Shown: piece after piece, positions 1 through 8,981 of the stretch
How the letters are laid out: each line of letters begins with the position of its first letter
Position numbering within the stretch: position 1 is the first letter of the stretch
Origin: Microbacterium sp. SL75
Lineage (GTDB): Bacteria > Actinomycetota > Actinomycetes > Actinomycetales > Microbacteriaceae
Direction: 5' to 3'
DNA: 64,000 bases
Assembly (NCBI RefSeq): GCF_026625865.1
Contig: NZ_CP113067.1
Span: forward strand, 496,001 to 560,000
Translations under genes and position numbers: made by a program
The notes under the pieces: generated by a model
The model's input: the letters and a program-made list of their open reading frames with translations, nothing else
Database searches by the model: none
Told to the model about the DNA's origin: nothing

Positions 1-1197
1 CGCGGTGAGGGCGGCGTCGGGTGCGCCCGTGACGGGGTCGACGAACTCGGCGGCGATCATCGCGCCGTGTCCACGCACGTCGCCGATGCGCGGGTCGTTC
101 TGCTGCAGCTCGTGCAGGCGCCCCTTCAGGAGCTCGCCGATCTGCTGAGCGCGCTCGATGAGCCCCTCGTTCTCGAAAGCGTCGATGGATGCCAGAGCCG
201 CGGCGCACGCGATCGGGTTACCGCCGTATGTGCCTCCCAGTCCGCCCGTGTGGGTGGCATCCATGATGTCGGCGCGACCGGTGACGGCCGCGAGCGGGAG
301 GCCCGCGGCGATGCCCTTGGCGGTGGTGACGAGGTCGGGGACGATGCCGAACAGCTCGCTGGCGAACATCGCGCCGGTGCGCGCGAAACCCGACTGCACC
401 TCGTCGGCGATGAAGACGACGCCGTTGTCGCGGCACCAGTCCACGATCGCGTTGAGGAATCCGTCGGCGGGGACGATGAAGCCGCCCTCGCCCTGGATGG
501 GCTCGATGATGACGGCGGCGAGGTTGTCGGCGCCGACCTGCTTCTCGATCAGCGAGATGGCCTTGGCCGCGGCCTCGGGGCCGGAGAGCCCGTCGCGGAA
601 GGGGTACGACAGGGGTGCGCGGTACACCTCGGCCGCGAAGGGGCCGAAGCCGCTCTTGTACGGCATGTTCTTGGCCGTCAGCGCCATCGTCAGGTTGGTG
701 CGGCCGTGATAGGCGTGATCGAAGGCCACGACGGCCTGGCGACCGGTGAACTTGCGGGCGATCTTCACCGCGTTCTCGACCGCTTCGGCTCCGGAGTTGA
801 ACAGGGCGCTCTTCTTCTCGTGGTCGCCGGGGGTGAGGCGGTTGAGGGCCTCGGCGACGGCGACGTAGGACTCGTACGGCGAGATCATGAAGCACGTGTG
901 GGTGAAGGCCGCGACCTGCTCCTGCACGGCCTTGACCACGGCCGGGTGGGCATTGCCGACGCTGGTGACGGCGATGCCCGAGCCGAGGTCGATGAGCGAG
1001 TTGCCGTCGACGTCGACGACGACTCCCCCACCCGCGGCGACGGCCTGGATCGGGACGGTGTGACCGACACCGGATGCCACGGCGGCGGCCTTGCGGTCCA
1101 GCAGCTGCTGCGAGCGGGGGCCGGGGATGGCGGTGACGAGGCGGCGCTCCTGGGCGAGGGACGGACCGCCGACGAGGGGGAGGGTGTCGAGGCTCAT
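1..1197 (-). CDS. gabT: 4-aminobutyrate aminotransferase (C-terminus cut by window edge)
   Basis: Class III PLP-dependent aminotransferase, best read as GABA aminotransferase, which converts GABA and 2-oxoglutarate to succinate semialdehyde and glutamate in the cytoplasm. The first 399 codons are present; the family is usually about 440-450 aa, so a short C-terminal piece lies outside. Seen: DEVQSGFARTG from residue 265, whose Asp contacts the PLP ring, VTTAKG with the Schiff-base Lys at 294, and GGTYGGNPIAC after it. The ATG at 1197 has no Shine-Dalgarno, but TAGCAT lies exactly six bases upstream (1204-1209), so the mRNA is probably leaderless. It is divergent from a PucR-type regulator that very likely controls it. 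A related omega-aminotransferase substrate cannot be excluded. Confidence 0.9.
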   Translation of the reverse strand, partial: MSLDTLPLVGGPSLAQERRLVTAIPGPRSQQLLDRKAAAVASGVGHTVPIQAVAAGGGVVVDVDGNSLIDLGSGIAVTSVGNAHPAVVKAVQEQVAAFTHTCFMISPYESYVAVAEALNRLTPGDHEKKSALFNSGAEAVENAVKIARKFTGRQAVVAFDHAYHGRTNLTMALTAKNMPYKSGFGPFAAEVYRAPLSYPFRDGLSGPEAAAKAISLIEKQVGADNLAAVIIEPIQGEGGFIVPADGFLNAIVDWCRDNGVVFIADEVQSGFARTGAMFASELFGIVPDLVTTAKGIAAGLPLAAVTGRADIMDATHTGGLGGTYGGNPIACAAALASIDAFENEGLIERAQQIGELLKGRLHELQQNDPRIGDVRGHGAMIAAEFVDPVTGAPDAALTA

Positions 1198-1288
1198 GGC
1201 GCGATGCTACGGACGCCGCGACAGAGCCCGCACTCTCCTCCATGTACAGTCGCAGGCAGCGTCGTATACGAGTCGTACAGGAGCCGCC
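1198..1288. promoter_or_regulatory. Divergent gabT / PucR-regulator promoter region
   Basis: This 91-bp spacer separates two divergent starts. It holds the leaderless -10 TAGCAT of gabT (1204-1209) and an inverted pair TGTAC...GTACA flanking a GTATAC core near 1243-1279, which is a plausible site for the neighbouring PucR-type activator. The Shine-Dalgarno CAGGAG of the rightward gene lies at 1278-1283. The operator assignment is inference. Confidence 0.45.
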
Positions 1289-2818
1289 ATGGTCGACACC
1301 GCCGCCGCCCCGCCGAGCCTGCGGGCCCTTCTCTCTCGACGCGATCTGCGGTTGCGCCTCGTCACCGGTGAGGACGAGCTCGCACCCGGGAGCATCGACC
1401 GCCCGGTGCGGTGGGTGCACTCCAGCGATCTCGTCGATCCGACGCCGTTCCTCAGCGAGGGTCTCGTGTTGCTGACGACGGGGACGCAGTTCGTCGACAC
1501 GGCCGATTACCCGGCGTACGTGGGCCGCCTGCTCGCCCGCGGTGTACGGGCTCTGGGGTTCGGCACCGAGGTGGTGCGCGACGGCATCCCGGCGGGGCTG
1601 GCGGCGGCGTGCCTGTCCGCGGGCATGCCGTTGTTCGAGGTGCCCTACCGCACCCCCTTCATCGCCGTGGCCCGAGCCGGAGCCGAAGCCATCGCCGCCG
1701 ACGCCTACGCCCGGCGCAGTTGGTCGCTCGCCGCCCAGCGCGCCGTCTCGCTCGCCGCCCTCCGCCCCGACGGGCTCACCGCCACGCTGGCGGAGCTCTC
1801 GCGGCAACTCGGCTGCTGGGTCGCACTCTTCGACGCCGCGGGGGCCCTGCGCACCGCCCACCCCGCCGGATCCCTCGCCGCCCCGGTGATCGAGGCCGTG
1901 ACGGCCGAGGTGACCACGATGCTGCGCCGCGGCACGCGAGCGGCTTCCTCTCTCCGGGTCGCCGACACCCCGGTGAGCGTGCAGACCCTCGGCCGGGGCG
2001 GGCACCTGCGCGGAGCCCTCGTGATCGCCGCCGACGATCTCGACCACGAGGCGCGAAGCGTCGTCACGGCCGTCGTGGCGATGGCAGCCCTCGCCCTCGA
2101 GCAGCAGGACGGACTGGGCCGCGCGATCGGCACCTTCCGTGCGGGACTCGTGCAGTCGCTCGGCGCCGACGATCCGACCCTGGCGCGTCGCGCGTCGCGC
2201 GATCTGTTCGGCCCCCTCCCCTCGGCCCCGGTGCTCGTCGCGCTGACCCCGACCGCGGCCTCGCGTTCCGCCGCCCTCGGCGAGTGGCTCGAAACGCGGA
2301 CCCAGGAGGGACGCGGCGAGGTGTTCTTCGGCCGCGGAGACGACGGACTCGTCATCGTCGTGCCCACCGCGGGACGAGCTCTGCTCGATGAGATCGCCGA
2401 CCGCTTCGAGATCGTCGTGGGGTGCTCCGCCCCCACCGGATACGACGCGTTCTCGAGCGCCCTCGCGCAGGCGCGCACGGCGCGTGAGCGCCTCTCGACC
2501 CCCGGGGTCGCCGACTTCGCCGACACGGCACGGGCAGGGCTGCTCGCCGCCCTCGACTCCGAGGCCGCGCGCAGCGTCGCGGCGGGCGCCCTGACTCCCC
2601 TGCGCACGCACGACGAGGCACAGGGCTCCGCGCTGCTCGAGACCCTGGACGCATGGCTCGCCCACGACTGCTCGCACGAGGCGACGGCCCACGCCCTCGG
2701 CATCCATCGCCATACCGTCCGCGCGCGCATCGCGCAGGCCGAGCGCGTACTCGGCCGCGACCTGTCGTCGTTCGCCGTCCGGGCGGAGGTCTGGACGGCG
2801 CTGCGGCTCGCGCAGTAG
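1289..2818 (+). CDS. PucR family transcriptional regulator (GabR-like)
   Basis: 509-aa PucR-type regulator. An N-terminal PucR ligand domain spans about residues 12-135 (motif VRWVHSSDLVDPTPFL). A GGDEF-like central part follows, and a C-terminal PucR helix-turn-helix closes the protein (ATAHALGIHRHTVRARIAQA). The start ATG at 1289 is chosen because CAGGAG lies just upstream and the PucR domain begins right after it; upstream in-frame codons have no coding character. PucR-type GabR activates GABA use in Corynebacterium glutamicum. Because this gene is divergent from gabT with a 91-bp spacer, the same role is inferred here; the effector is not visible in the sequence. Confidence 0.88.
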   Translation: MVDTAAAPPSLRALLSRRDLRLRLVTGEDELAPGSIDRPVRWVHSSDLVDPTPFLSEGLVLLTTGTQFVDTADYPAYVGRLLARGVRALGFGTEVVRDGIPAGLAAACLSAGMPLFEVPYRTPFIAVARAGAEAIAADAYARRSWSLAAQRAVSLAALRPDGLTATLAELSRQLGCWVALFDAAGALRTAHPAGSLAAPVIEAVTAEVTTMLRRGTRAASSLRVADTPVSVQTLGRGGHLRGALVIAADDLDHEARSVVTAVVAMAALALEQQDGLGRAIGTFRAGLVQSLGADDPTLARRASRDLFGPLPSAPVLVALTPTAASRSAALGEWLETRTQEGRGEVFFGRGDDGLVIVVPTAGRALLDEIADRFEIVVGCSAPTGYDAFSSALAQARTARERLSTPGVADFADTARAGLLAALDSEAARSVAAGALTPLRTHDEAQGSALLETLDAWLAHDCSHEATAHALGIHRHTVRARIAQAERVLGRDLSSFAVRAEVWTALRLAQ

Positions 2819-2834
2819 CGGTGTCGGGCCCGAG

Positions 2835-2917
2835 CCGTCGGGCGGAGTCCGTGCCCGACACGCCGGGAGCCGGCATCCCGAATCGGCGTGTCGACCGCGG
2901 TCTCCGCGCGACGGCAC
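2835..2917. repeat. 83-bp nested palindrome, single copy (R1)
   Basis: One copy of the family found at nine loci in this window. Outer arms are CCGTCGGGCGGAGTCC and the complementary CTCCGCGCGACGGCAC; inner arms are GACACGCCG (2857-2865) and CGGCGTGTCG (2884-2893), with CGGCATCCCGAAT in the terminal loop. It sits between the convergent PucR and RpiR genes, where it could end transcripts from both sides. Confidence 0.85.
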
Positions 2918-2958
2918 GGAAAGCCCACGGCGGAACAGGATGCCGCGGCGCCCGAGCC

Positions 2959-3807
2959 TCAGCCGGCGTCGCCGAGGTTGTCCGAGAGGATCTCGAGCAC
3001 GCGCTCGCGAGCGAGGTCGGCATCGCCCGCCCGCGCCCGAGCGACGGCGTCGACGAACGCCTCGGCGAAGACCGCGTGGGCGATGCGCGAGGTGTGCTCG
3101 AGCTCGTCGCGGAACGTCCCGCCCGAGGCGAGCACGAGCGACAGGTCGGCGCGCTCGGTCAAGGGGGACGCGACGAACGAGGTCAGCGCGATCACGCGCG
3201 CCCCGGCCGCGCGCGCCGCCGACGCGGCCCGCAGGCTCGCCTCGTTGGCGCCCGAACCGCTGATCACGACACAGACGTCGTCGGTCGAGAGGTGGCGAGC
3301 CGCGATCTGCTGGCCGATCGGGTCGCCGAGCGTCTCGGCCGGGCGCCCCACGGCGGTCAGGCGCATCGCGAGATCGGTGGCGACCGGAGCAGACAGCCCA
3401 CTCGCCACGACGAGCAGGCGTCGAGCGCCCACCACCGCATCCACCGCGGCGTCGACCCCGTCGGCGTCCAGCAGGCTCGTGGCGGTGCGGAGGTCGTCGG
3501 CGATGCGATCGATCGCCGAACGGATGCCGCCGAGCGCGCCGTCCTCGGCGACCGGGGGCACCGCGCGGCGTCCGCGTTCCGCGGCGAGCGCCACGCGCAA
3601 CTGCGGGTAGCCGCGGTAGCCGAAGGTCTGGCAGGCACGCACGACGGTGGATCGACCCACCCCGACACGGTCGGCGATCTGCTGCGCGGTGAGTTCGATC
3701 ACGGCATCCGGATCGTCGACGATGAGGTCGGCGACGCGGCGCTCGCTCGGCTGCAGCGAGTTGCGGACGGCCGCGATGCGGGCGGTCACGGGGACCTCAG
3801 CGGACAC
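2959..3807 (-). CDS. MurR/RpiR family transcriptional regulator
   Basis: 282-aa regulator with an N-terminal HTH_6 domain (residues about 1-78; recognition helix region VGVGRSTVVRACQTFGYRGY) and a C-terminal SIS domain (about 115-260; VISGSGANEASLRAASAARA) of the kind that binds phosphosugars. The start is GTG at 3807, inside the end of the upstream permease gene (11-bp overlap). It is the last gene of the HAD-phnD-phnC-phnE-phnE operon and is the likely ligand-responsive repressor of that operon, acting at the palindromes at 7927-7974. That link is inferred from position and symmetry only. Confidence 0.88.
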   Translation of the reverse strand: MSAEVPVTARIAAVRNSLQPSERRVADLIVDDPDAVIELTAQQIADRVGVGRSTVVRACQTFGYRGYPQLRVALAAERGRRAVPPVAEDGALGGIRSAIDRIADDLRTATSLLDADGVDAAVDAVVGARRLLVVASGLSAPVATDLAMRLTAVGRPAETLGDPIGQQIAARHLSTDDVCVVISGSGANEASLRAASAARAAGARVIALTSFVASPLTERADLSLVLASGGTFRDELEHTSRIAHAVFAEAFVDAVARARAGDADLARERVLEILSDNLGDAG

Positions 3808-4621
3808 GCGGACCCTCCATGATGCGGCGGCGGATGCGGCCCGAGACCGCGTCGATGGCGACGGTGACGATCACCACGACGATCAGGAGCATCCCGACCG
3901 TCGACCACTCACGGTACTGGGTGTACGAGGTGAGCATGTCGCCGATCCCACCGACCCCGATCAGACCGAGCACGGCCGAGGCGCGCACGTTGATCTCGAA
4001 GCGGTACAGCCAGAACGACAGGAACGTCGGCGAGGCCTGGGGCCAGACACCCCAGCGGAGCACCTGCGCGGTCGAGCCTCCCGCGGCGCGAGCGGCCTCG
4101 ATGGGACCGGGCGAGACGTTCTCGACGGCCTCGTAGCCCCATTTGCCGAGCGTGCCGACGCCGCCGATCGCCAGGGCGAGCGCCCCGGTCAGCGGGGTGA
4201 GGCCGGTCACCGACAGGATGATGATCGCGAACACGAGCTCGGGCACCGCCCGAACGAGCGAGAAGACGAAGCGCAGCACCGCGCGCACGGGCGCCGGTCC
4301 GAAGCCGCGCGCCGAGATCAGCGAGAGGGGGGTGGCGATCAGGATGCCGAGGACCGTGCCGATCCACGCCATCTCGACACTGCGCCAGGTCTGCCAGAGC
4401 GCCTCGGGGAGCTTCGCCCAGTTCGGCGAGGCGAACATCAGCCCGAGGTAGCGCGCGATCTCGGCGGGCAGCTCGCCCAGCCGCGACCACGCGATGTCGG
4501 CGGACCAGAACGCGGCGATCACGATGACGCTGACGACGACCCACGACAGGGTGCGCAGGGGGCGCCGCCGGCGGGGCGGCACGAGAAGCGCCGCGGGGCG
4601 TGCGGGGGCGAGGGCGGTCAT
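3797..4621 (-). CDS. phnE: Phosphonate-type ABC transporter permease (second PhnE)
   Basis: 274-aa inner-membrane permease of the PhnE/PtxC class. About six membrane segments follow a short basic N-terminus, with the ABC-permease loop EAARAAGGSTAQVLRWGVWP in the C-terminal half and the family ending NVRASAVLGLIGVGGIGDML. The ATG at 4621 overlaps the previous stop in an ATGA, so start and coupling are clear. Two different PhnE proteins are encoded in tandem, as in many phosphonate or phosphite importers, and probably form a heterodimer. Confidence 0.88.
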   Translation of the reverse strand: MTALAPARPAALLVPPRRRRPLRTLSWVVVSVIVIAAFWSADIAWSRLGELPAEIARYLGLMFASPNWAKLPEALWQTWRSVEMAWIGTVLGILIATPLSLISARGFGPAPVRAVLRFVFSLVRAVPELVFAIIILSVTGLTPLTGALALAIGGVGTLGKWGYEAVENVSPGPIEAARAAGGSTAQVLRWGVWPQASPTFLSFWLYRFEINVRASAVLGLIGVGGIGDMLTSYTQYREWSTVGMLLIVVVIVTVAIDAVSGRIRRRIMEGPRVR

Positions 4622-5412
4622 ACGAGCCTCCGGCGGATCGCGTCGCTGACGGTGTCGAGCACGACGACGATCACGAGGATCTCGACGATGACGAGCGACA
4701 GCTGGTCGTAGCGGTAGAACGTGCGGACGGCGTCGATGAGCAGACCGATACCGCCCGCGCCGACCAGGCCCAGCACGGTCGAGGCGCGCACGTTCAGCTC
4801 GAACACGTAGAGCGTCTGCGACACGAACGCGGGCCAGGTGTCGGGGAGGGCGATCGCGCGGTTGATCTGCGTCTGCGTCGCCCCCGCGGCCCGCCCCGCC
4901 TCGAGGGGGCCGAGGTCGGTCGCGTCGATGGACTCCGAGACGAGCTTGACGATGATGCCGACGTTGAACAGCACGAGCGCCAGGATGCCGGGAAGAGCCC
5001 CCACCCCGACCATCGCGACGAGCACCGCCGCGTACACGAGCTCGGGCACGGCGCGGATGACGTTCAGGATGCCGCGCGCCACCGCCCGCGTCGGCGTGAA
5101 GGGGTTCGTCGGCCGGGCAGCCCAGAAGCTCACCGGCAGAGAGATCGCCGCCCCCACCGCCGTGCCGATCACGGCCATCTGCAGCGTCTCGAGGATCGGA
5201 CCGACGGTGCGCGGGAAGAACGACCAGTCCGGGGTCAGCAGTTCGCCGATCCGGAGCGCGCCCTGCTGCCAGTTGCGCGCGATGGCGGCGACGTCGAGAC
5301 CCACCCCGACCCCCGGCAGGCACATGAAGACGGTCACCGCGACGACGACCGCCGCGGCGGTCCACGGCATCCATCTCCCCTTCGGACGAGGGGGGACGGT
5401 GAGGACCGTCAT
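4618..5412 (-). CDS. phnE: Phosphonate-type ABC transporter permease (first PhnE)
   Basis: 264-aa membrane protein paralogous to the next gene in the operon. It has the permease loop [21 protein letters not shown], then [20 protein letters not shown] near the C-terminus. The start ATG at 5412 overlaps the phnC stop (ATGA), and its own stop overlaps the second phnE start, so the three genes are translationally coupled. It is predicted to pair with the second PhnE as the channel driven by PhnC. Confidence 0.88.
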   Translation of the reverse strand: MTVLTVPPRPKGRWMPWTAAAVVVAVTVFMCLPGVGVGLDVAAIARNWQQGALRIGELLTPDWSFFPRTVGPILETLQMAVIGTAVGAAISLPVSFWAARPTNPFTPTRAVARGILNVIRAVPELVYAAVLVAMVGVGALPGILALVLFNVGIIVKLVSESIDATDLGPLEAGRAAGATQTQINRAIALPDTWPAFVSQTLYVFELNVRASTVLGLVGAGGIGLLIDAVRTFYRYDQLSLVIVEILVIVVVLDTVSDAIRRRLV

Positions 5413-6227
5413 CGCTCGAGCCTGTCGGCTGCGGTCACCGAGCGGCCGTAGATCTGCGCGAAGTCGGCGTCGGTGGCGGATGCCGCGGGGCCGTCGTAGA
5501 CGACTTCGCCGGCGCGCATGCCGATCATTCGCGTGCCGTACTCGCGGGCGAGGTCGAGAAGGTGCAGGTTCACGAGCACCGTGATGCCGAGGTCTTCGTT
5601 GATGCGACGCAGGTCGTCCATGACGCCGCGGGCCGTGGGAGGGTCGAGGCTCGCGACGGGTTCGTCGGCGAGGACGATCCGCGGCTGCTGCGTCAGCGCA
5701 CGGGCGATGGCCACGCGCTGCTGTTGCCCACCGGAGAGGGCCGACGCGCGGTCCCAGACCTTGGGCAGCAGTCCCACGCGGTCGAGGGCCTCGAACGCCA
5801 AGCGGCGGTCGTCCTCGCGATACGCCCCGAACAGCGTGCGCCACAGGGGGGTGTGCGCGAGGCGACCCACCAGCACGTTGTTGAGCACCGTGGTGCGCCC
5901 GGCGAGGTTGAAGCTCTGGAACACCATGCCGATATGCCCGCGGAGCTCGCGCAGCCGGCGCCCCGAAGCGCCGTCGACACGTCGACCGCCGACCTCGACC
6001 ACGCCCGAGGTCGCGGGTACGAGCCCGTTGATCGTGCGGATCAGCGTGGACTTGCCCGAACCCGAGAGCCCGACGACGGCGATCAGCTCGCCGGGCGCGA
6101 TCTCGAGAGAGACATCCTTGAGCCCCACCGTGCCGTTGGGGTATCGCACCGAGACGCCGTCCAAACGGATGCCCCAGGGCGCCGAGGCCAGTGCCTCGAC
6201 GCCCGGGGTGAGCGATCCGGTCGTCAC
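5409..6227 (-). CDS. phnC: Phosphonate-type ABC transporter ATPase
   Basis: 272-aa ABC ATPase. Walker A is GLSGSGKST (53-61), the Q-loop is [10 protein letters not shown] near 101-110, the ABC signature LSGGQQQR starts at 164, and Walker B is IVLADEP with the catalytic Glu at 189. The GTG at 6227 overlaps the phnD stop as GTGA; the long upstream open frame is only an antisense-type shadow of phnD. It powers uptake through the two downstream PhnE permeases. Confidence 0.92.
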   Translation of the reverse strand: MTTGSLTPGVEALASAPWGIRLDGVSVRYPNGTVGLKDVSLEIAPGELIAVVGLSGSGKSTLIRTINGLVPATSGVVEVGGRRVDGASGRRLRELRGHIGMVFQSFNLAGRTTVLNNVLVGRLAHTPLWRTLFGAYREDDRRLAFEALDRVGLLPKVWDRASALSGGQQQRVAIARALTQQPRIVLADEPVASLDPPTARGVMDDLRRINEDLGITVLVNLHLLDLAREYGTRMIGMRAGEVVYDGPAASATDADFAQIYGRSVTAADRLER

Positions 6228-7198
6228 TGGAGTCCGAGCTGCTGGGCGGCGCGAGCGACCACGTCGAGCGACGAGGGGTCGGCCGGGGCGAGCTTGGTGA
6301 TCGAGTACACGGCCTTGAGGGCGGCGGAGCCCTCGTCGGTCGCGGAGTAGTCGGCGAGCGCCGTCGAGATCTTCTGCTGCAGCTCGGGCGAGAGGTCCTT
6401 CGACACGGCCACGCCGTCGTTGGGGATCTCGTTGGTCAGGCCGAAGACGACGACCTTCTGGCCCACGTCCGACTTGTCCTTCTTCACCAGGGTGCGGGCG
6501 TCCCAGAAGCTGAAGCCGACCTCGGCGTCGCCGTTGTAGACCGCGAGCACCGAGGCGTCGTTGGCCGTGACGGGAACCTTCTGGAAGCCGCTGTCGATGT
6601 CGACGCCGGCCTCCTTGAGCGCGAGCATCGGGTAGATGTAGCCCGCGGGTGAGCCGGGCCCCAGGACGGCGACCTTCGCACCGGCGATCTTCGAGATGCT
6701 GTCCAGACCCGCGGGGCCGTGCAGGGCGTCGGCACCGTTGCAGAACGACATGCCGTCGCGCTCGACGATCGGGGTCTCGCAGTACTTGTCGGGGTTGTTC
6801 GTCATGAACTGGCCCGGGTAGGTGATGTTGCCGTTGCGTTCGGTCTGCAGCACGACCGAGGCGCCGTAGCGGTCGTTCGCCTGCCACAGCTGCAGCGAGG
6901 GCAGGAACCCGATCTGCGCCTGACCGGCGCCCATCGCCTCGACGGCGGCCTGGTAGTCCTTCGAGACGACTCCGGTGACCGGGATGCCGAGCTTCTCGGT
7001 GAGCATGTCGGTGAGGGGCTTCGCGGTGTCGACGAGGTTCGCCTGGTCCTGCGACGGGACGAGCGCGAGCACGAGCGAGCTCGGGTCGGCGGCGGGACCG
7101 GAGGCGGCGCCCGCGGTGCCGGAACAGCCGGCCAGGGCGATCGAGGCGAGGGCGGCGGTGGCGAAGGCCGCGGCGAGACGGGTGCGACGAGTGTTCAT
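6224..7198 (-). CDS. phnD: Phosphate/phosphonate-type ABC substrate-binding lipoprotein
   Basis: 324-aa PhnD-family periplasmic-type binding protein. A lipoprotein signal ends in LAGC with the acylated Cys at 25, so the protein is anchored outside the membrane. Family features are the early LVPSQD strand, [28 protein letters not shown] and [14 protein letters not shown]. The length is normal for PhnD/PtxB. Whether the ligand is a phosphonate, phosphite or another phosphorylated compound cannot be told from sequence; no C-P lyase genes are in the window. Confidence 0.88.
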   Translation of the reverse strand: MNTRRTRLAAAFATAALASIALAGCSGTAGAASGPAADPSSLVLALVPSQDQANLVDTAKPLTDMLTEKLGIPVTGVVSKDYQAAVEAMGAGQAQIGFLPSLQLWQANDRYGASVVLQTERNGNITYPGQFMTNNPDKYCETPIVERDGMSFCNGADALHGPAGLDSISKIAGAKVAVLGPGSPAGYIYPMLALKEAGVDIDSGFQKVPVTANDASVLAVYNGDAEVGFSFWDARTLVKKDKSDVGQKVVVFGLTNEIPNDGVAVSKDLSPELQQKISTALADYSATDEGSAALKAVYSITKLAPADPSSLDVVARAAQQLGLQ

Positions 7199-7223
7199 GA
7201 TTCCTCTGCGGTTCGGGTGGGAT

Positions 7224-7910
7224 TCAGGCGTGGGACGACAGGTGTGCGGCGGGGGGAGCGTCGACGGAGGCGGCCTCGACCCACGCGGCGAGCGCGGGAA
7301 GCAGCTCGTCGAGGGTGTCGGCTCGGAAGGTCGGAGTGGCGGATGGATCGAGGTACCCGCCGACCAGGGCGGTATCGAGGCCGCGGGCGTGGGCGGGCGC
7401 GAGGTCGTTGCGCCACACGTCACCGACCGTGAGCACCGGGACACCGTCGCCGAGATCGTCGAGCAGGGCCTCGAGCCCTGCGGGCTTGGCGGCGTCGGTG
7501 ACGATGCGGTCGAACAGTGCGTCCAGGCCCATCGTGGAGAGCGCCTCGTCGAGGCGGGTGGAGGGGGCGTTCGTGACGAGGAGGCGCTCGGCATCCACCC
7601 GCGCGAGGAAGTCCGCCAGCCCCGGGGCCGCCGAAACCGGCGCGTCGGGCCCGCCGAGCTGAGTGCGGCTGCGCGTGTACGCCGCGGCGAGAGCGGTGTC
7701 GTCGACGTCGGCTTCGAGCGCGAGGCGACGGACGGCGTCGTAGCCGTCGATGACGTCGCCGGCGGGAGCGGCGAGCTGAGCGGCGACGGCCGAGACGAAG
7801 TCGTCGGCGGATGCCGTGTGCACGGCGACCGCGCGGGCGTAGGCCAACAGGGGGCCGTCGCCGAGGGCGACGGTGCCGTCGAAGTCGAAGATGAGGACGG
7901 GGCGGGGCAC
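7224..7910 (-). CDS. HAD-superfamily hydrolase, phosphatase-like
   Basis: 228-aa HAD protein. Motif I is DFDGT (9-13), motif II LVTNA (about 110-114), a motif III Lys near 142, and motif IV VGDVWRND (about 162-169). The GTG at 7910 is preferred because CAGGAG sits seven bases upstream and the frame begins right at the motif I strand; the longer ATG forms would read through the operators. As first gene of the phn-type operon it probably dephosphorylates the imported compound. It lacks the Lys-bearing cap sequence expected of phosphonoacetaldehyde hydrolase (PhnX), so that name is not used. Confidence 0.8.
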   Translation of the reverse strand: MPRPVLIFDFDGTVALGDGPLLAYARAVAVHTASADDFVSAVAAQLAAPAGDVIDGYDAVRRLALEADVDDTALAAAYTRSRTQLGGPDAPVSAAPGLADFLARVDAERLLVTNAPSTRLDEALSTMGLDALFDRIVTDAAKPAGLEALLDDLGDGVPVLTVGDVWRNDLAPAHARGLDTALVGGYLDPSATPTFRADTLDELLPALAAWVEAASVDAPPAAHLSSHA

Positions 7911-7926
7911 GGGTGAACTCCTGTCG

Positions 7927-7974
7927 TGGACGTTACGTCCATGATGCATGTCATATGTGGACGTAATGTCCACA
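7927..7974. promoter_or_regulatory. Twin palindromic operators before the HAD-phn operon
   Basis: TGGACGTTACGTCCA (7927-7941) is a perfect 15-bp palindrome, and TGTGGACGTAATGTCCACA (7956-7974) is a near-perfect one with the same half-site. Their centres are 31 bp apart, about three helical turns, so one protein could occupy both on one DNA face. They lie 17-64 bases before the operon start codon and overlap its likely promoter. The RpiR-family product of the last operon gene is the obvious candidate binder (inference). Confidence 0.72.
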
Positions 7975-8022
7975 TCGTGTAAACGATGGATGAACGGTGC
8001 CTGTGCGCCCCCGCGCCCGCCC

Positions 8023-8028
8023 TAGCGT
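8023..8028 (+). promoter_or_regulatory. Leaderless -10 box (TAGCGT)
   Basis: TAGCGT ends exactly six bases before the GTG at 8035 and no Shine-Dalgarno is present, the geometry of a leaderless actinobacterial promoter. The same hexamer and spacing precede the genes starting at 53122 and 61420. Confidence 0.55.
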
Positions 8029-8034
8029 GGAGCG

Positions 8035-8649
8035 GTGCACACCCTCGATGCCGCCGCGGACCTCGCTGTCACCGACCCCGTCGCCGCAATCGACTCCCTC
8101 CCCTGGCTCTCCGCCGCGCTCGCCGAGGACCGCGCGGCCGGCCGCTTCGCCGCGTGGGGACACTCGACGGTGATCGACGAGAACGTCGGGGCGGCGGTGC
8201 TCCCCCGCGCCCTGTTCGACGAGCTGCACCGTCGTGCGGGCCTGGCGGCGACGTGGCCGATCGGCAACGCCGGGGTCCTGCACGTCTACGGCTACCTGCT
8301 CTCGACCACCCCCACCCCCTACGGCCTGAAACGCGAGCGGTGGGTGACGAGCGACTTGGAACGCGCGTGCGGACTCGAGGCCGGGGCGTTCACCCCGTGG
8401 GCCGGCGCGCAGACGCTCCTATCGCGCGCCGCCGCGGCCGCGTCGGCGTTGCTGGCCCGCCCAGATGCCCTGACCGAGCAGGCCGAGGGCCGCACCGCGC
8501 GCATCGCTCTCGGCGCCCCGCTGCCCGAGGGCACCGCGGCTCTGGCCTACGCGGTCGACGGACTCCTCATCACGATGTTCCCGGTCGCCGATCCCTCAGC
8601 ATTACGGGCGGATCTGGGCGCCCCGCGGCTGCGGTGGAACGCGGCCTGA
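8035..8649 (+). CDS. Conserved-looking protein of unknown function (204 aa)
   Basis: I do not recognise a family. The frame has good high-GC codon use and a plausible leaderless start (GTG with TAGCGT six bases upstream). The protein is soluble, with no signal peptide or membrane helix, and rich in Ala and Leu. A conserved-looking block around residues 75-115 (WPIGNAGVLHVYGYLLST, then YGLKRERWVTS) could be a compact alpha/beta core. It is divergent from the HAD-phn operon, separated by the twin operators, so it might share that regulation. No function is proposed. Confidence 0.7.
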   Translation: MHTLDAAADLAVTDPVAAIDSLPWLSAALAEDRAAGRFAAWGHSTVIDENVGAAVLPRALFDELHRRAGLAATWPIGNAGVLHVYGYLLSTTPTPYGLKRERWVTSDLERACGLEAGAFTPWAGAQTLLSRAAAAASALLARPDALTEQAEGRTARIALGAPLPEGTAALAYAVDGLLITMFPVADPSALRADLGAPRLRWNAA

Positions 8650-8665
8650 GCCGAACGGTCGCGAA

Positions 8666-8949
8666 CCGTCCCGCGGAGTCCCGGGCGGACACGCCCAGCC
8701 ACGGCACCCCAAACCGGCGTGTCACCGGTCGAACTCCGCCCAACGGCACACCCCACCGCCCCCGGACCGCCCCGCGGAAACCCCCGCCGACACGCCCAGC
8801 CACGGCACCCCGGACCGGCGTGTCACCCACGAACTCCGCCCGACGGCACACCCCGCCGCCCCCGAACCGTCCCGCGGAAACCCCGGCGAACACGCCCAGC
8901 CACGGCATCCCGAACCGGCCTGTCACCCACGAACTCCGCCCAACGGCAC
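8666..8949. repeat. Palindrome array, three 83-84-bp units at 100-bp period (R2)
   Basis: Units lie at 8666-8749, 8767-8849 and 8867-8949, all ending at the same phase (period exactly 100 bp). Each has the outer arm pair CCGYCCCGCGGA / AACTCCGCCCRACGG and the inner pair ACACGCC / GGCSTGTC. The spacers between units are also alike, so the array grew by tandem duplication. It fills the 332-bp gap between two convergent genes; nothing else is recognisable there. Confidence 0.85.
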
Positions 8950-8981
8950 ACCCCACCGCCCCGTCGACGACGACCTGAACC

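Noticed and set aside
7224..7910. Phosphonoacetaldehyde hydrolase (phnX) for the HAD gene
   Set aside because: The four HAD motifs are present but I do not see the cap-domain Lys region of phosphonatase, and no 2-aminoethylphosphonate transaminase is nearby.
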